Assembly: GCA_003184365.1 (NCBI GenBank)
Contig: NKYR01000017.1
Coordinates: forward strand, 1-64,000
From: Evernia prunastri
Lineage: Eukaryota > Ascomycota > Lecanoromycetes > Lecanorales > Parmeliaceae
Direction: 5' to 3'
Length of the DNA: 64,000 nucleotides
Part shown: positions 1 through 12,335 of the stretch, in pieces
Layout: every line of letters starts with the position of its first letter
Numbering within the stretch: position 1 is the first letter of the stretch
Program-made: the position numbers and the translations under genes
Notes under the pieces: model-generated
What the model was told of the DNA's origin: nothing
What the model saw: the letters and a program-made list of their open reading frames with translations, nothing else
Database searches by the model: none

Positions 1-758
1 CCATGCTGATGTCTTGCCAACGCTTCTGAGGAATAGGTAGCGGCTGTAGGAGACCATGCTGTCGGTCTCGAGAGGCTTTAGTACGATGGCATGTGTAGCA
101 GTTGCGAATANTGCCAAGGCGTTGGCAGAAGGACTTCCAGACGGTTGCTATAAATTGTGGTCCTCTATCGGAGATAATACTGCTAGGGAGGCCATGCAAT
201 CTAAAAACCTCCTTTAGGAGTATGGCCACCGTTGCTTCAGCAGTCGTTCCTCCCTCTTCGGTAGTACAGGGAACATAGTGACGCTCCTTGGTAAGCCTAT
301 CTATCAGTACGCAAATCGCATTCCACTGCTCAGACTTAGGGAGTCCAGTAATAAAGTCCATGCTGATGTCTTGCCAGCGCTTCTGAGGAATAGGTAGCGG
401 CTGTAGGAGACCATGCTGTCGGTCTCGAGAGGCTTTAGTACGATGGCATGTGTAGCAGTTGCGAATATATTGAGCAATGGTATCCTTCATGCCTCTCCAA
501 TAATATTCTCGACTGAGCAGTTCTTTCGTTCGTTGCACTCCAGGGTGGCCACATGCTGGTTGATCATGAACTTCACGAATGATCTCAGTATGAATTGACT
601 CCGGTACCCAAANAATAAAGTCCATGCTGATGTCTTGCCAGCGCTTCTGAGGAATAGGTAGCGGCTGTAGGAGACCATGCTGTCGGTCTCGAGAGGCTTT
701 AGTGCGATGGCATGTGTAGCAGTTGCGAATATATTGAGCAATGGTATCCTTCATGCCT
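1..758 (-). mobile_element. Ty3/gypsy retrotransposon integrase fragments, split by assembly gaps
   Basis: The minus strand of the piece between the N at 111 and the N at 613 encodes a retroviral-type integrase. Reading from about 600 down, there is an HHCC zinc finger (H and H in the stretch REVHDQPACGHPGV, then C-x2-C in RNCYTCHR), followed by the catalytic core with the first Asp in MDFITGLP and the second in ISDRGPQF. The third catalytic residue lies beyond the gap at 111. About 110 bp of this unit (359-468) recurs at 1-110, and a slightly longer part (359-493) recurs at 622-758. Each copy ends or begins at an N, so these are probably overlapping contig ends of one repeat and not a true tandem array. 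No gag or reverse transcriptase is visible here. The element is a partial copy; activity cannot be judged. Confidence 0.85.
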
Positions 759-821
759 NAATGGATGCTACCTCATCCTAGGTTCAACAGATTCTTGAAA
801 GAATATGGAATTCTTGCGCCA

Positions 822-1070
822 TCAGAGGGTATTGACCTCTAGATGGAAATTCTGGAGCTTCTCATAGATATCCTGTATTGGGAGTGCACAAGCATTAGAA
901 AGAGATACGGCATGTTGTTCCTCCCGACACTCCGCAAACCTGGGCTGGCAGCGTTGGGCGCAGTCCGAGTGCTGTTCTACACAGTCTCTCCTGCACTGTT
1001 CCAAAACGCTGACTTTTTGAACAAACAGCCCTGCCAGGAAGGAAATGTTTAACGCAAAGTGTTTTAACAC
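822..1070 (-). CDS. Small cysteine-containing ORF, doubtful
   Basis: This is an 82-residue minus-strand frame with five cysteines close together (pattern C-x3-C-x6-C-x3-C-x5-C near residues 26-47), preceded by a moderately hydrophobic N-terminus. It lies directly beside the integrase fragments and after an N, so it may be a piece of a retroelement and not a cellular gene. I recognise no family. No intron or neighbouring exon that would extend it is evident. Treat it as a weak prediction. Confidence 0.15.
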   Translation of the reverse strand: MLKHFALNISFLAGLFVQKVSVLEQCRRDCVEQHSDCAQRCQPRFAECREEQHAVSLSNACALPIQDIYEKLQNFHLEVNTL

Positions 1071-1080
1071 TAGGATTGTT

Positions 1081-1628
1081 CATAGGTCGGGTCTAACACG
1101 GTTTGGGGATGGGGGAATGTAGAAATTGTATGGTGTGATATGACTTGATTATTTTTACTACTTTTCTGAAGAAGGATATCCTTCTCCTTATATGGCCAAT
1201 ATGTCTATGTTGCCACCAAATGTACTCCGAAATTTCTACCTGACACGCTGTCCTCACAGTACAATTTTCTATGGTGGCGGTAATCACACCACCGCCAAGG
1301 CTTGGGAGGCGTTGCCACCACATTGCCAAGTGTGAGAAATATGGATAATGTGGAAGGAATACCATGGTCCATTTCGCCATGGCGTATAGCCTCAATATGG
1401 CTCATGGCTCAAATGGCCTCAAATCCAACAGGGAACATATCGCGCCAAGAGATCGGTCCAGGCTTTCATGCACGCAGGTTACCGCTCCTGCGTAGGTATG
1501 GAAACTTCTAGCGGAGCACTGCCCCTCCTTTGCATCGTCGACCCATCTCCTACTATTCTTCCTTCATCTCACTGCTGGTTTTAAAGTATCGCTGTATCAG
1601 GATAATACCATATATATAACTCGCTGTC
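1081..1628. other. Intergenic, upstream of the NLR gene
   Basis: No convincing coding frame or repeat was seen. The last few hundred bases are the presumed promoter and leader of the plus-strand NLR gene that starts at 1629. Confidence 0.5.
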
Positions 1629-4600
1629 ATGAAACTCTTTAAACGGCACAAAGACCACGTTCCCGCCTCAACAGAGGTGAGGGACCATTGGCCCCGTTAC
1701 TTAGCCTTGACGTCTAATCTTTGCTAACCACCCAAGGAGCAGTGTGGTCTCTTCATACTCGATGAGAACCCAAATCCGGACATCGATATCGTCGCTGTAC
1801 ACGGTCTGGGTGGCCATTTCGAAAAGACGTGGACCGACAACAACAGCCAGAAGCTCTGGCTGCGCGACTTCTTACCTTCTCAACTTAAAGACGTTGGTAT
1901 GTCCTTTCGCTGTCCAAGACTTCATATAGACGCGCGCTCGCTCTCTTTTGTGCAGCTTTGTGGGAGAAGAATCACCAAAATGTAAGGGTATGCTGACCTG
2001 CTGCAGGCGTCGCGGCGCGACTGATGTCCTATGGCTATGACTCCACGACAGCTTTTTCCAAGAGCGTCACCGATATTAAGGACCAAGCCAAAATACTGCT
2101 GAATGCATTGCATTGGGACAGAAAATCTCAAGAGGAGAAGAGACGGCCACTGATCTTCATAGCTCATAGTCTGGGCGGAATAATAGCCAAGAAGGCATGA
2201 TTTTCAAGCGCTTCTAGGTCTAAAAAGCTGAACGGTTTCATAGGCTTTGATCATTGCTCATGAACGTTCTTCCATCTACGTGGATGTCCTTGAAAGCGTG
2301 CGCGGCCTGGTCTTTTTCGGTGTTCCTCACCGTGGATCCGATCTTGCTTATTGGTCAATGTTCGCCGCCAGGCTGTTGAAAGACGTTCAGCTAGGATTAG
2401 GTACCAACACATCTTTTGTTGAAGCGCTGAAGCGGAATTCTCAAAGCTTCGCTGATATCTCTAAATCGTTCATTGAGAGAGCCATGCCTTTGAAGATAAG
2501 GACGTTTTATGAGACGGAGAACCTCTATGGAAATCTGGTATGACATCAAAAGCCCTAATACTTTGTGAAATCAAAGGCCTGATGAGATTTAGATTGTAGA
2601 CAAAGACTCTGCCTGTCTCGGCCTCCCCAACGAGATCTCGGTAGGAGTGGCTGCTGCCAATCATAGGACGATCTGTAAATTCAACGGCAAGGATAGTCAA
2701 AGATATAGGCCTGTATGGAAGACCGTTCAAGCGCTGTGCGAAAAGAACGAAGGAGATGTAGCGTTGAGTACGTCAAATTAGCCTGACTTCATGGTCTTAC
2801 AGAGACGAAATCTTCTGTGCCAAATGCTTCAGGTTACCGCTCTTCAATGCTAATTCTGAACAAGTATCAGCAAGGAAACATCCAAAGCCAAAACCACTCT
2901 TCATTGTTCCATTTTCGAAAGATCCTCTTTTTCTTGGACGGGAGGATATAATCGACCAAATCGACACTAAATTCAAGAGCCAGCGCCGAGTCGCCTTGAC
3001 TGGAATTGGTGGCGTTGGGTAGGTGGCGACTCAATTGGCCTGTTGACATTGACTAATGAATTATTCACGTACCAGAAAATCACAAATCGCCATCGAATAC
3101 TGGTATCGGTTCCGGGAACGTCACGCTCGTTCACATATAATTTGGATACACGCAAGTACCAAAGAGAGATTTGAACAAGCTTTCAAGGGCATCGCAAGGA
3201 AGTGCGAAATACCCGGATGGGATGATCCAGCAACGAATTCGCTTGATCTCGTCTACGATTGGCTTAGCGGCGATAGCGCCTGGCTTATGATCTTAGACAA
3301 TGCTGATGACAAGGGTGTTTTCTTCGGTCAGCAACAGGCCACCACATCCCAGGGTCCTAATATCCAACGCCCCATGTTGCCATTGGCCACCTACCTGCCA
3401 CAAACAAACAGTGGAGGCTCTATACTCATCACATCTAGAAATACAAAAGTGGCATTCGATTTGACCAACAACTTCGAGAATCTGGTTGACGTGCCATACA
3501 TGAGCAAAATGGATGCTGTCGCCCTCTTATGCAAGAAGCTCCCTCATGATCGCTCGAGTAACGTAGAAAGATGTGAGCTCGTTAAATTATTGGAGTACCT
3601 CCCACTCGCCATCACCCAGGCTGCCTCATACATAAGCGTCAAAAGGACTAGAATGACAATTGCCAAATACTCCGATTATCTGCAAAAGAATGCAGACATA
3701 CTACTTGATGATATGGGAGACTTACGTAGAGACACCACTATTCGAAACTCGGTCCTGCTCACTTGGCACATCTCTTTTGACCAGATCAATGGAGAGAATC
3801 GCGCCGCTGCAGAGCTTTTGTCACTTATGAGTCTCTTCGATCGACAGGGTATCCCACAATACTTGCTGCAAGAACAGGGGGAAGACGATCTACGTTTTGA
3901 GAATCGCTTGGCTCCGCTCGAAGAGTTCTCCTTGATTACTTTAGAAGACGGCGGTCAAAGCTCCCAAATGCATCGTTTAGTGCAGATGGCGATTAGATCG
4001 TGGCTGGAACGGCACGGAGAGACAGATCGTTGGAAGCACATTGCAGCAGAACTGATTGATTATAATCTCCCAGGCAGCGATTATAAGTTCTGGAAGACTT
4101 GGGATACCTTACTACCCCATTCTGAGGTTGTTCTAGATTATGTATTCCCCGGCACAGACAGCCAACTTCTACGTGCTCGTATTCTCCACAACACCGCATC
4201 GTACTTCGAGGAACGTGGAAGATACACCGAAGCAAAGGAAAGATGCCAGCGCGCACTAGACATCCGACTGGACCTACTTGGTGATGACGATACGGAGACT
4301 GCGTGGTCACTGATACGTTTAGCGTACCTGAAGAAAGAGCATGGGTATGACAGGGGACTCAGGATCGATGAAACCGAGGCTATGGCTCGGAGGGCAGTTG
4401 GGATCTTCGAACGAGTGCAAGGGAAGGACAGTATGGAGTTAAGATTTGCACGGAACAGCCTGGCACTTATACTACCTGATACAAACGACGACAGGAAATT
4501 GGAGGAAGCTACGGAAATTCTCCGCTCAATACTTGCATTTGAGGAACAAAGTCTAGGGCTAGAACATGCTGGTACCCTTGTGACAATGAACAATCTGGCC

Positions 4601-5143
4601 AACTCATTATTAAAAAAGCACAGATATGAGGAAGCAGAAGAGCTCCACCGTAGAACACTCGAGATCAGTCTCCGAGTCCGTGGCGAGGACCATCCTGGAA
4701 CCATAAGAAGCATGCGAAACTTAGCGGAGGTTGCATTCAATCTGGACAGATACGAAGAGGCGCAAGAACTTGGTCAGCGTGCTTTGGACTTGAGAACAAG
4801 AGTTCTTGGCGAGGATCACCCGGATACCGTTCATGCCATGGACCTCGTTGCAGCAGCGTTACACTCCTTGGGCAAGTATGAACAGTCAGAAAAGCTTTAC
4901 CAAAAAGTTTACAACAACCGGCCAAAGAATTGGGATGATGGAAATTGGGATCGCTTTTTAGCTGATTTCGCAGACACCCTTGCTAAACAAGGGAAACTTG
5001 ACGAAGCCGCGGAAATCAACCGCCAGAAGGATTTTTCAGAGGCATTAGCTTCTGATAATCCGGAATGGACTGACAGAGAAGAAGAGGTTCAGTCTCGGAG
5101 CGCTTCTCCTTCCGAGTCTCCCACGGAAATTCTAGGGACGTGA
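1629..5143 (+). CDS. NLR: alpha/beta hydrolase + NB-ARC + TPR
   Basis: This is a fungal NOD-like receptor of about 1024 residues, built from exons 1629-1676, 1743-1896, 2007-2194, 2244-2537, 2593-2767, 2871-3018 and 3076-5143; phases join throughout. The N-terminal domain (about residues 20-285) is a SesB/lipase-like alpha/beta hydrolase: IVAVHGLGG near residue 27, the nucleophile motif AHSLGG near 118, and FFGVPHRGS after it. The NB-ARC P-loop GIGGVGKS (about 331-338) is split by the intron 3019-3075. A Walker-B-like strand, WLMILDNADD, follows near 405, then GGSILITSRN. TPR-type repeats run from about 697 to 950, including pairs like RYTEAKERCQRALDIR and RYEEAEELHRRTLEI. Such proteins act in fungal self/non-self recognition and programmed cell death, presumably cytoplasmic. 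The intron at 2195-2243 appears to use a GC donor. The intron at 2768-2870 could alternatively be two very short ones. The 3' stop is followed by no partner gene that I recognise. Confidence 0.88.
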
Positions 5144-6663
5144 CGGCAAATGACACCTCGAAGTCTCAGCTGCTTTCGCTTTGCCTGGCTGCGGAACAAG
5201 GTTCATTCGGTCGTTCGCTAGGGACATTCCTTGACCAGCTCTCACGTATGAGTAACGACAGCTGTCATTCCTCATCCTCCACATATTCAGATATCGGGGT
5301 AGTTGCCGGGATACAGTGGAGCTCTGTGGGCATGTGACAGCGTCTACAACCAGCGCTCAGGTCGATAGAAGTTCGACCCGTCTACTGAATTTGCTCATTC
5401 CGGATGGATAGGTCTCGAGATCCGAGACCTCAGTCTGGCTACTTGTCACCTGCCTTACATAGAGAATGTTCCATGTTCGGAGGACGCTGCTTGGTGAGCT
5501 TGAAACATGGTGTAAGGAGTTGCGTGGATGGAGGATGGAGGATGGAGAGGTACAAATTGGTGTCACTGGAGATATGGGGCAATGGGATTTTCTGAGCCTA
5601 TGCCGGGCCGTACGAGCTTTCGATGATAGTCTACAGAATCTAAATGGATGCACGAGCGTTTGTTTTCGAGTCTAGTCTGTGGGAGAAGATTTGACCTGAT
5701 TCCTCTTTTTTCTACTAGCAAATATAGAACGATTAGCTCGCCTTATATTAATGTCTGGTGCCAGATCTTAAGCTGACTGGTCTTTGGACACCTAACCACA
5801 ATGTAAATCTCCAGGGTTGGTACTGGGGTCATGACGGATGAAGATGGGGCTTGTTTTGTAGAGTACGAGGGTATGAAACCACGTAAAGTCCATACCAGGA
5901 GCTCGAGACACATACTATTTCTTCGAAGAGGGCTGAAAACCGGGTGGCAACCGTATAGAGCGTGGAGTAGGTAACCTAGTGTTGGTTTCTCTCTCTAATG
6001 GCTACGGTAAATAGCCCACGCCCTGAAATGAATTTGATATAACTATATATATCTCGTATCAACCATTCCATACCTCCTTACGGAAAAACAGAACTCCAGT
6101 CTTCTTCCCTGCTCCGGAAGAGTGCAGAAGCTAAGTCCTGCCAGTAGCCCAATAGCTTTTCGGAACCTGCACTCCTCTATCCTCATGTAGACAGCTTCGT
6201 CTTCCATTTTGGGGAAACTTAAAAAGGAAGACCCGGATCTAGATCACCATAACCAGACCCTGTGGAGGCAAACCGCGGATAGGACGCGAGCCATCGAGAC
6301 TTGGTTTAAGAGCGGAAAATGCGGCGCAGAGGGGAGATACCGAGTAGAGCGGAGGCGATGGAAATGAAAGGTATCCCAGACTCGGCTACTCTGCTCTCGG
6401 ACCGGGTTGATGTTCTCAGGATATCGAGCCTATCGATAGCGCCACTCGTATTGTCAGCTGTATCGCCATGTGCACCAAATGTGATACCTGGGGAACGGAT
6501 ATAAGGCTTGCACAGGGGTTTGGCAGTGATGTGAGCATCACAGTGACTCATCGCTCTTATATACATACATTTAAAATGATGATTTATGCCGAACGCCGCA
6601 CGCCCCCAAAAATCGCTCAGCAGATGAACACCTTCAATGCAGTACCACACAGTCCTCCACTCG
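5144..6663. other. Intergenic between NLR and rhodopsin-domain gene
   Basis: About 1.5 kb between the stop of the NLR and the stop of the minus-strand rhodopsin-domain gene. Only short frames without recognisable domains are present. I see no repeat or RNA gene. Confidence 0.5.
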
Positions 6664-8223
6664 CTACCGCTTCAATAGACCATGTTCAATTTGGTCCCTA
6701 ATAGTACTTTTCCAGCTGGGCGAGTCAGTCTGCGCTTCCACGTCGTCCATAGCGTAGACCTTGACAGCAAGTGGCCGAATTTTCTCCGGCGGATTGCTAT
6801 GCTGGGACGAGCTTGACGCCTCTTCAAATCGCTTGGGAACGTCATCTGAGTCTGTGGTGTCCGAGTCTGAAGACTGTTTGGATCTCTTCGACGATACTAT
6901 GACACGGCTTCTGAGAAGTCTACACCAACCCGGGACAGAGGGATCGCTGAATAGAGGGCGTAGGGTTGGAAGGCAAGCGGCGACTATCGATAGACCCATT
7001 TCGATCATGCTCCAATACGTGCAAATGCCGATTGTTACTAAAGAAAAGGTGAGTCATGGCCTCGGATACGCAGGGTTTCGGGGTCTCACAAATGCTCTGC
7101 GAGGGCGATGTATATTCTGTGAATGCCTTGTGAGAAAGTCTCGGCAGCCAACATAAGCGGGAGCATGAGGATGCGAGACTTACGACTGAGTTGGGCTATT
7201 TGTACTGTAATCCGAGCCAGCCCTGCCGCAACGGAACTAATAGGCCTTATCTCAGCTTTATTGCAGTCCTATGGTGATGACACGAGGGAGCTTACACGAA
7301 ACCCAATGCAAACACAATGCTCACAGCCAGCTTTTGGTTGAGAGACATCTGCAGTCGCCAAATCTTAAGGTCGTTAGCCACGTCGACTCCAGCTTAAATA
7401 TGCCGAACACGTACAATGGGGATCGGCATTGCCAAGATCAGAACTTCTGTGATGAGGTCGGAGATTGCGTAGGCGTTATGGTACATCACGCTGTTGGTAC
7501 AATGCGGTGACTCATGCAGAGTGCCTGACCACATGTATCCAAATCTGGTCCCGCATTCGAAAAGCGTGGCGAGAAAGAAAGCTGTGATCCAGACCCCCAC
7601 AATGGCAATCATACTTTTTGAGTAGAAATCAAAAGTTCGGCCTCGGAACACGCGCCGGTAAAAGTATATTACAGATAGCTTCATCGTACCAAGGGCGAAG
7701 ATCTCTACTAAGTCGAAAGCCCACTTCATCTAGCCAAGGTCTTAGCAATCGCTGCGTAGTGCACTCAATTATCGGAAAGGTGCGTACCTTCTCTACGAAG
7801 ACATTCGCCTTCCGGAGAGCCAGCTCCAAGCCGTCGTGACCTTCACCTATAGGTGTTCGTTGAGCCAGAACGTGCACCACTGATCCACTCAGCAACCTGG
7901 CGTAAGTGACGAATATATCCAATGACAAAGACCGCTAGCTCACCAGTGATCATCATGATGCCCAGCGGAACGATAAGGATCTGTTGGAGAGGAATCTATC
8001 AGATGTGAGTTGAGACTGGGTCTCGGGCATGAAATACCAGTGCGAAGAGGACCAGGTAATCATCGAACCGCAGTGACGGCTTTTTCGAAATTCTAACATA
8101 GAAGCGAAGGGCCACAGCAAAGGCCGCCAGGGCTGGTAGCACCGCACCAACAGCGACAATTGTCTTTGGTGTCACCACTGACGTGTTGGGCATTTCACGA
8201 GTTCGAAACTCGGCGAGAGACAT
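6664..8223 (-). CDS. Fungal rhodopsin-domain integral membrane protein
   Basis: A seven-exon model (8038-8223, 7944-7980, 7788-7879, 7415-7729, 7296-7363, 7184-7236, 6664-7037) joins in phase and gives about 374 residues. The protein has the layout of the large fungal rhodopsin-domain (Pth11-related, non-retinal) family: an N-terminal hydrophobic segment followed by RFDDYLVLFAL, the segment MKLSVIYFYRRVF, a cysteine-bearing extracellular loop, the strongly typical IWRLQMSLNQKLAVS between helices, and TIGICTYWSMIEMGLSIV leading into the last helix. The C-terminus is a hydrophilic Ser/Glu-rich tail. Members are plasma-membrane proteins, some implicated in surface or host sensing; most have no known ligand. 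No CFEM domain is visible. The specific role here is unknown. Confidence 0.85.
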
Positions 8224-10156
8224 TTTACGATAGAGTCGAGTAGGAGTAAACCGTGAATACCAGAAACACGGAGGAGATGAAGTCGTCGTCGGATGAGTAA
8301 TGCGAAGAAAGAGCATAGAGACAGTCTAAATGAGCGAGCAGTTCAAAATTCGAACAGCTGAATGAAAACTTTTAGGGTCTCACAACATGCTAAGAGCCGA
8401 GCTGATGCCTCGGTTGCGCAGTACGTAAGCCGGACGAAGACGCAGCCAATGTAAGCAGTAAGCAGTGCCTGATCCACGAGGAGCTGACGGTGAAACGGAA
8501 CTATATGCAGCCCATTATCATCTACTTATATACCATCATACAAGGAACCTGAGATGGAGATTCGCAATTATCATTGCCGATCTGTAACAGTGCAAAAGAG
8601 AGTCAAGCAAGTGCAGGAGCGCAGCGCAGCACCCCCTCCTCGAGAAACCATCGAATGAAGCAGCACGGAAGCAACGGAGATCTGGCTTAGAAGAGGTGAA
8701 TAATGAGATCAGCCGAAGGGGCAAGTACATGCCGTAAATCTCGCATTCGAGCTTTGCTGCAGGTTCGCAAGGCGTGTGCGGCTGAGCCAGGAGAAGCCGA
8801 AAGGATTGGTGGGATTTCTTCCTCCAGGCGGTGAGAGCTCAGCTCCTATTCCAATTGGAAGGTCCATCTCGAGCTCGTGGATCTCTTGGGACGCTTATAC
8901 GATTGTGTTCCCCTCCCCGAAACCCTCCGCCATAGATCTTCACTCCTAACATACCTTTTTGTCCTCACCGACTGGCCAAAAAGCATTTCCCTCCACGGCG
9001 GTCACCCACGCCGTATCTGAGCAATCAAAAGGATCGCGCGTTTCATTGATGAGACGTTCTCCTAAGGTCATACATAGCCATCACGTCGAGGTTTTGAGAT
9101 GCGAGGAAGTTTGAAGTCCCAGACGCCAAGGCTTCTGAGTCAAAATGTACCGGATAACGCCCGGAAGGCCACGTGGAGCCTAGATTGGGGCCCTACGCCC
9201 CTGTTGAACCCTGAAGCAAAATCCTCACGGAGTATCACCATGTGGGATGCTGAGTCACACCCGTCCCCGGAGATACCCGAGTCTGCCCGGATATCGCCCC
9301 CGGGAGGTGCGCTTATCAAAGGCTCACAACGTGGTAACCTTGGGTCACTCGCTGCGTGGCTGCCTTCCGAACATAGGCGCTCTACAGGATTTATGGCCCG
9401 AGCCTGCATCGCATGGATTTTCCTAATTATATACTCTCAGAGCTCCACCTTTAGGCCACCTGTCACCCAAAACGCTGTACTCACTACGATACTCCTGAGA
9501 ACTAGAAACGTTACCCTCAGGTAGCCTTCAGGTAGGAGATCCCCCGTCCCAGAGAACACCTTAAGGCGTGACGTACCGACGGTAGCTAGCCCGTGCACCT
9601 ATCGAATGTGTAAAGTAAAGCAGACTCCAATCCGTGACAGCTCGGCTAGACTGCAGCCCATGGGAGAGGATCAGGCACCTCGGGAAATCGAGCAGGATTC
9701 AGGCTTATACGTTAAATCGAACCCAAAGCCTCTCCCCTAGTGCAACGCTTCTCGGTGACGTGACTCAGTCATGTCCAATACAAACGATCAGCATCCAGCT
9801 TTCACATAATCTAATTGTTGCCCAATAGCGAAATGGCTTGCATAGGTGCGTTTTAAGGGGACCGATTACCGCATGCGACACTGTGCTCGACGCCTATTGC
9901 CTCATGGATCAAGACAAATACCAGCGAGATCCACGCTGTTTTACTCCCATCGTACCCTGACCGAGCAAAATCATGGATTCTCTTGGGATTGAGGCGCGAA
10001 GCACTTGAGTAGAGAATATTCTGCATAGACACTCAGCCTTGTTGAGGACATTGGTATTTGCTAAGCACACAATATGAAAGGCACTACCGCTGGGACGTCG
10101 AGAACGTCGAGAACCTTTTCCACACAGTTGTACCTTCGGTATATCGAATGGCAGAA
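8224..10156. other. Intergenic, promoter side of the rhodopsin-domain gene
   Basis: About 1.9 kb upstream of the rhodopsin-domain start and downstream of the permease stop. Several open frames exist on both strands, but none looks like a conserved protein. It contains a scatter of CGG/CCG triplets around 9250-9300, which could be half-sites for zinc-cluster regulators, but this is not strong. No repeat or RNA gene recognised. Confidence 0.45.
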
Positions 10157-12335
10157 TTAAAGATCCCGCTTGACAATCCTCACCGGCGGAACATACGTCT
10201 TCCTCCCTTTCCAGATATAGTATATCGTAGCCCACAGGAAGATCCCCCCGAACATAACGATATTCCAATTCATCGTATCCGGCTGCACCGGCGTCGCGGT
10301 TGGGAAGAAGCAAAACACAAAGAAAGGCACCAGAAACACTAGCGCGATGATGTTGATGGCCATTCCCACACGGCCTAGGGACCAGCGCGCCGGTGGCAGC
10401 GCTTCGCGGCGCAGACGCTTGGATAGAATGCAGCCGATGGAGAGGATGTAGGACGCTAGCAGGGCGGAGAGGGTTAGGGATACGATGGCGTTGAGAGCGA
10501 CGGAGGAGCCGAGATTGATTAGGCTGATGACGATGCCGAAGAGGAAAGAGACTATGACCGCGTTCAGGGGAATGGGGAGATTTGGGGAGACCTGTGGAAT
10601 TGTTACCCGGGGGTTCAGATTTTGCTGCCTTCAAAGAGTCTTGGATCATATTTTGATAGAGCAGAGAAGATGATGGAGACAAGGAGAATGATTTCGGAGG
10701 GAGACTGGATGAAGTTGAGAGCGCACAAACCTTGGATAAGAAGGGTGAAAAAGGGAAGCCCCCATCACGGGCGAAAGACCAAATCTGTCGAGACGCCGTC
10801 GCAATTTCTGCAATGACAGCACATACTAGTGTGATGATTACGATGGCGACCATGATATCAGTGGCAACATAGTTGTTGGTGATGTTGTAGAATAGTTGAA
10901 TAAAGGGATATTTGGTGGGAGTATCCAGTATTGCCGAAGGATCGGTGATGGTGAAGCAGAGTGTCAAGACTGCTATATATCCGAGGATGACGTTGAGTAC
11001 TACGCCCCAAAATATGGATCTTGGTAAAGTGTCCGAAGCATCTCGGATCTCCTCAGCTGTAATCGGTCAGCTGTGGGCTCCCGAGCGCAGCCTACGGATG
11101 TGAAAGCCTACACATGTGGACAGCGCAGTCGAAGCCAAGCATAGAGCCCAGCGGAGTGAGTAAGCCGATCATTGTTGCAAGACCCGTAGTCGACCAATTG
11201 CCGCCGTTATAAAAATCCAGCAGGGCTACCTTGCCACTGTTGCGCGAAGGTGCCATGACTAAGAGCGGGATGATGATGGCAAAGAGGCCAAGGATGTGAA
11301 TGAACAGGATTCCAATCTCCACTTTTGGCAGTTGTTTCGCGACGGATGTATTAAAGACGATGGCAAACGCTACCACAGCAATGACGAGGAGAGTACCATG
11401 CCATGGCTGAGGGTCATAGCTGCTGTTGTTCAAAGTGATGAGGCCTTGGATCTGGAAAATCATTTCTGAGTCAGCATCCCTTACACAACTTCTCGTGCAG
11501 CAATTCTGTAGTGATTCATCCGCATGCGACGGTATGGGCTGAACGAGGAAAGACGCACGATAGTCCCTGCAAGAAATGAGAGCCCCACGACAGATCCTTG
11601 CCAGCCCATAGCAAGTATCCAGCCTGCATCGCTATTTAGCTGCAAACAAGACGAGTATCATATCCAAAGAGCGGATGACATCGTACCGGAAATGTAGCTA
11701 AGGTACTTCTGACACCAGGAAGGAGAGAACTCCGATATCCAATGATACTGTCCTCCCGCAGTTGGGGACCTTTGAGCCAAACAAGGTCAACGCAGTGCTC
11801 TTGCTTTTATGGTTAGAAAAAGAGGCTCATACATCGAGGCCATCTCTCCTATACTGAGGTAAGTAAAGATGCTGGCGATGACAGTTACCGTGTAACCCCA
11901 AAATAAGCCTGCAGTACCGCCATCCGTCAAGCTAAAGAGGACGTTGCTACCCATCGCAACTGATTTAGTGAATTTTTTTGGCTTGCCACAATATGGTAAG
12001 ACACATACGCGAAAAGAATCTCCCAGGTGGAGATGAGGACGGCGGCAAAGCCCACTGTAGATAGGGATTGAAAGTTGCGCTGAGCATGGAACCATCAGCT
12101 CAGGAGCAACAATGTCACCATATGCTTTTTCAATCTTGAAAACGCTTGTCACGTCCGTGCCTCTACGTACTCGTAACACCTGCTTCCTTCCCAATACTAT
12201 CATGTCATGGCGGTCCGAATCGGTTCCCATATACTTGGCCTCAATGGGACTTCCCTCACTAAGATCATGCAATTCCACTTTAGCGCGATCTTTCGTCTCC
12301 TCATCATACAGCACAGGAGGTTTCAACTCAGCCAT
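10157..12335 (-). CDS. Amino acid/choline-type permease of the APC superfamily
   Basis: Eight exons (12171-12335, 12009-12079, 11833-11946, 11687-11769, 11559-11623, 11112-11451, 10731-11056, 10157-10591) join in phase to about 532 residues. The translation follows the fungal amino-acid/GABA/choline permease pattern: RRNFQSLSTVGFA at the first membrane segment, GLFWGYTVTVIASIFTYLSIGEMASM, the family motif PTAGGQYHWISEFSP, GWILAMGWQ, the cytoplasmic signature HMSEEIRDAS, SRQIWSFARDGGFPF, and a hydrophobic C-terminal third ending in a short charged tail. About twelve membrane spans are expected. The substrate cannot be assigned; the choline carrier Hnm1 and GABA permeases are the closest families by motif. 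It acts at the plasma membrane. Confidence 0.87.

Noticed and set aside
1..758. A true tandem array of the 110-bp integrase unit
   Set aside because: Each copy abuts an N, so overlapping contig ends of one repeat explain it better.
3056..3075. NLR start at 3056 (MNYSRTRKSQ)
   Set aside because: It lies inside the intron 3019-3075; the P-loop lysine comes from the exon that begins at 3076, and upstream exons encode a clear hydrolase domain.
9099..9524. 141-residue plus frame upstream of the rhodopsin-domain gene
   Set aside because: No domain, no intron logic, and overlapping frames of similar length on both strands.
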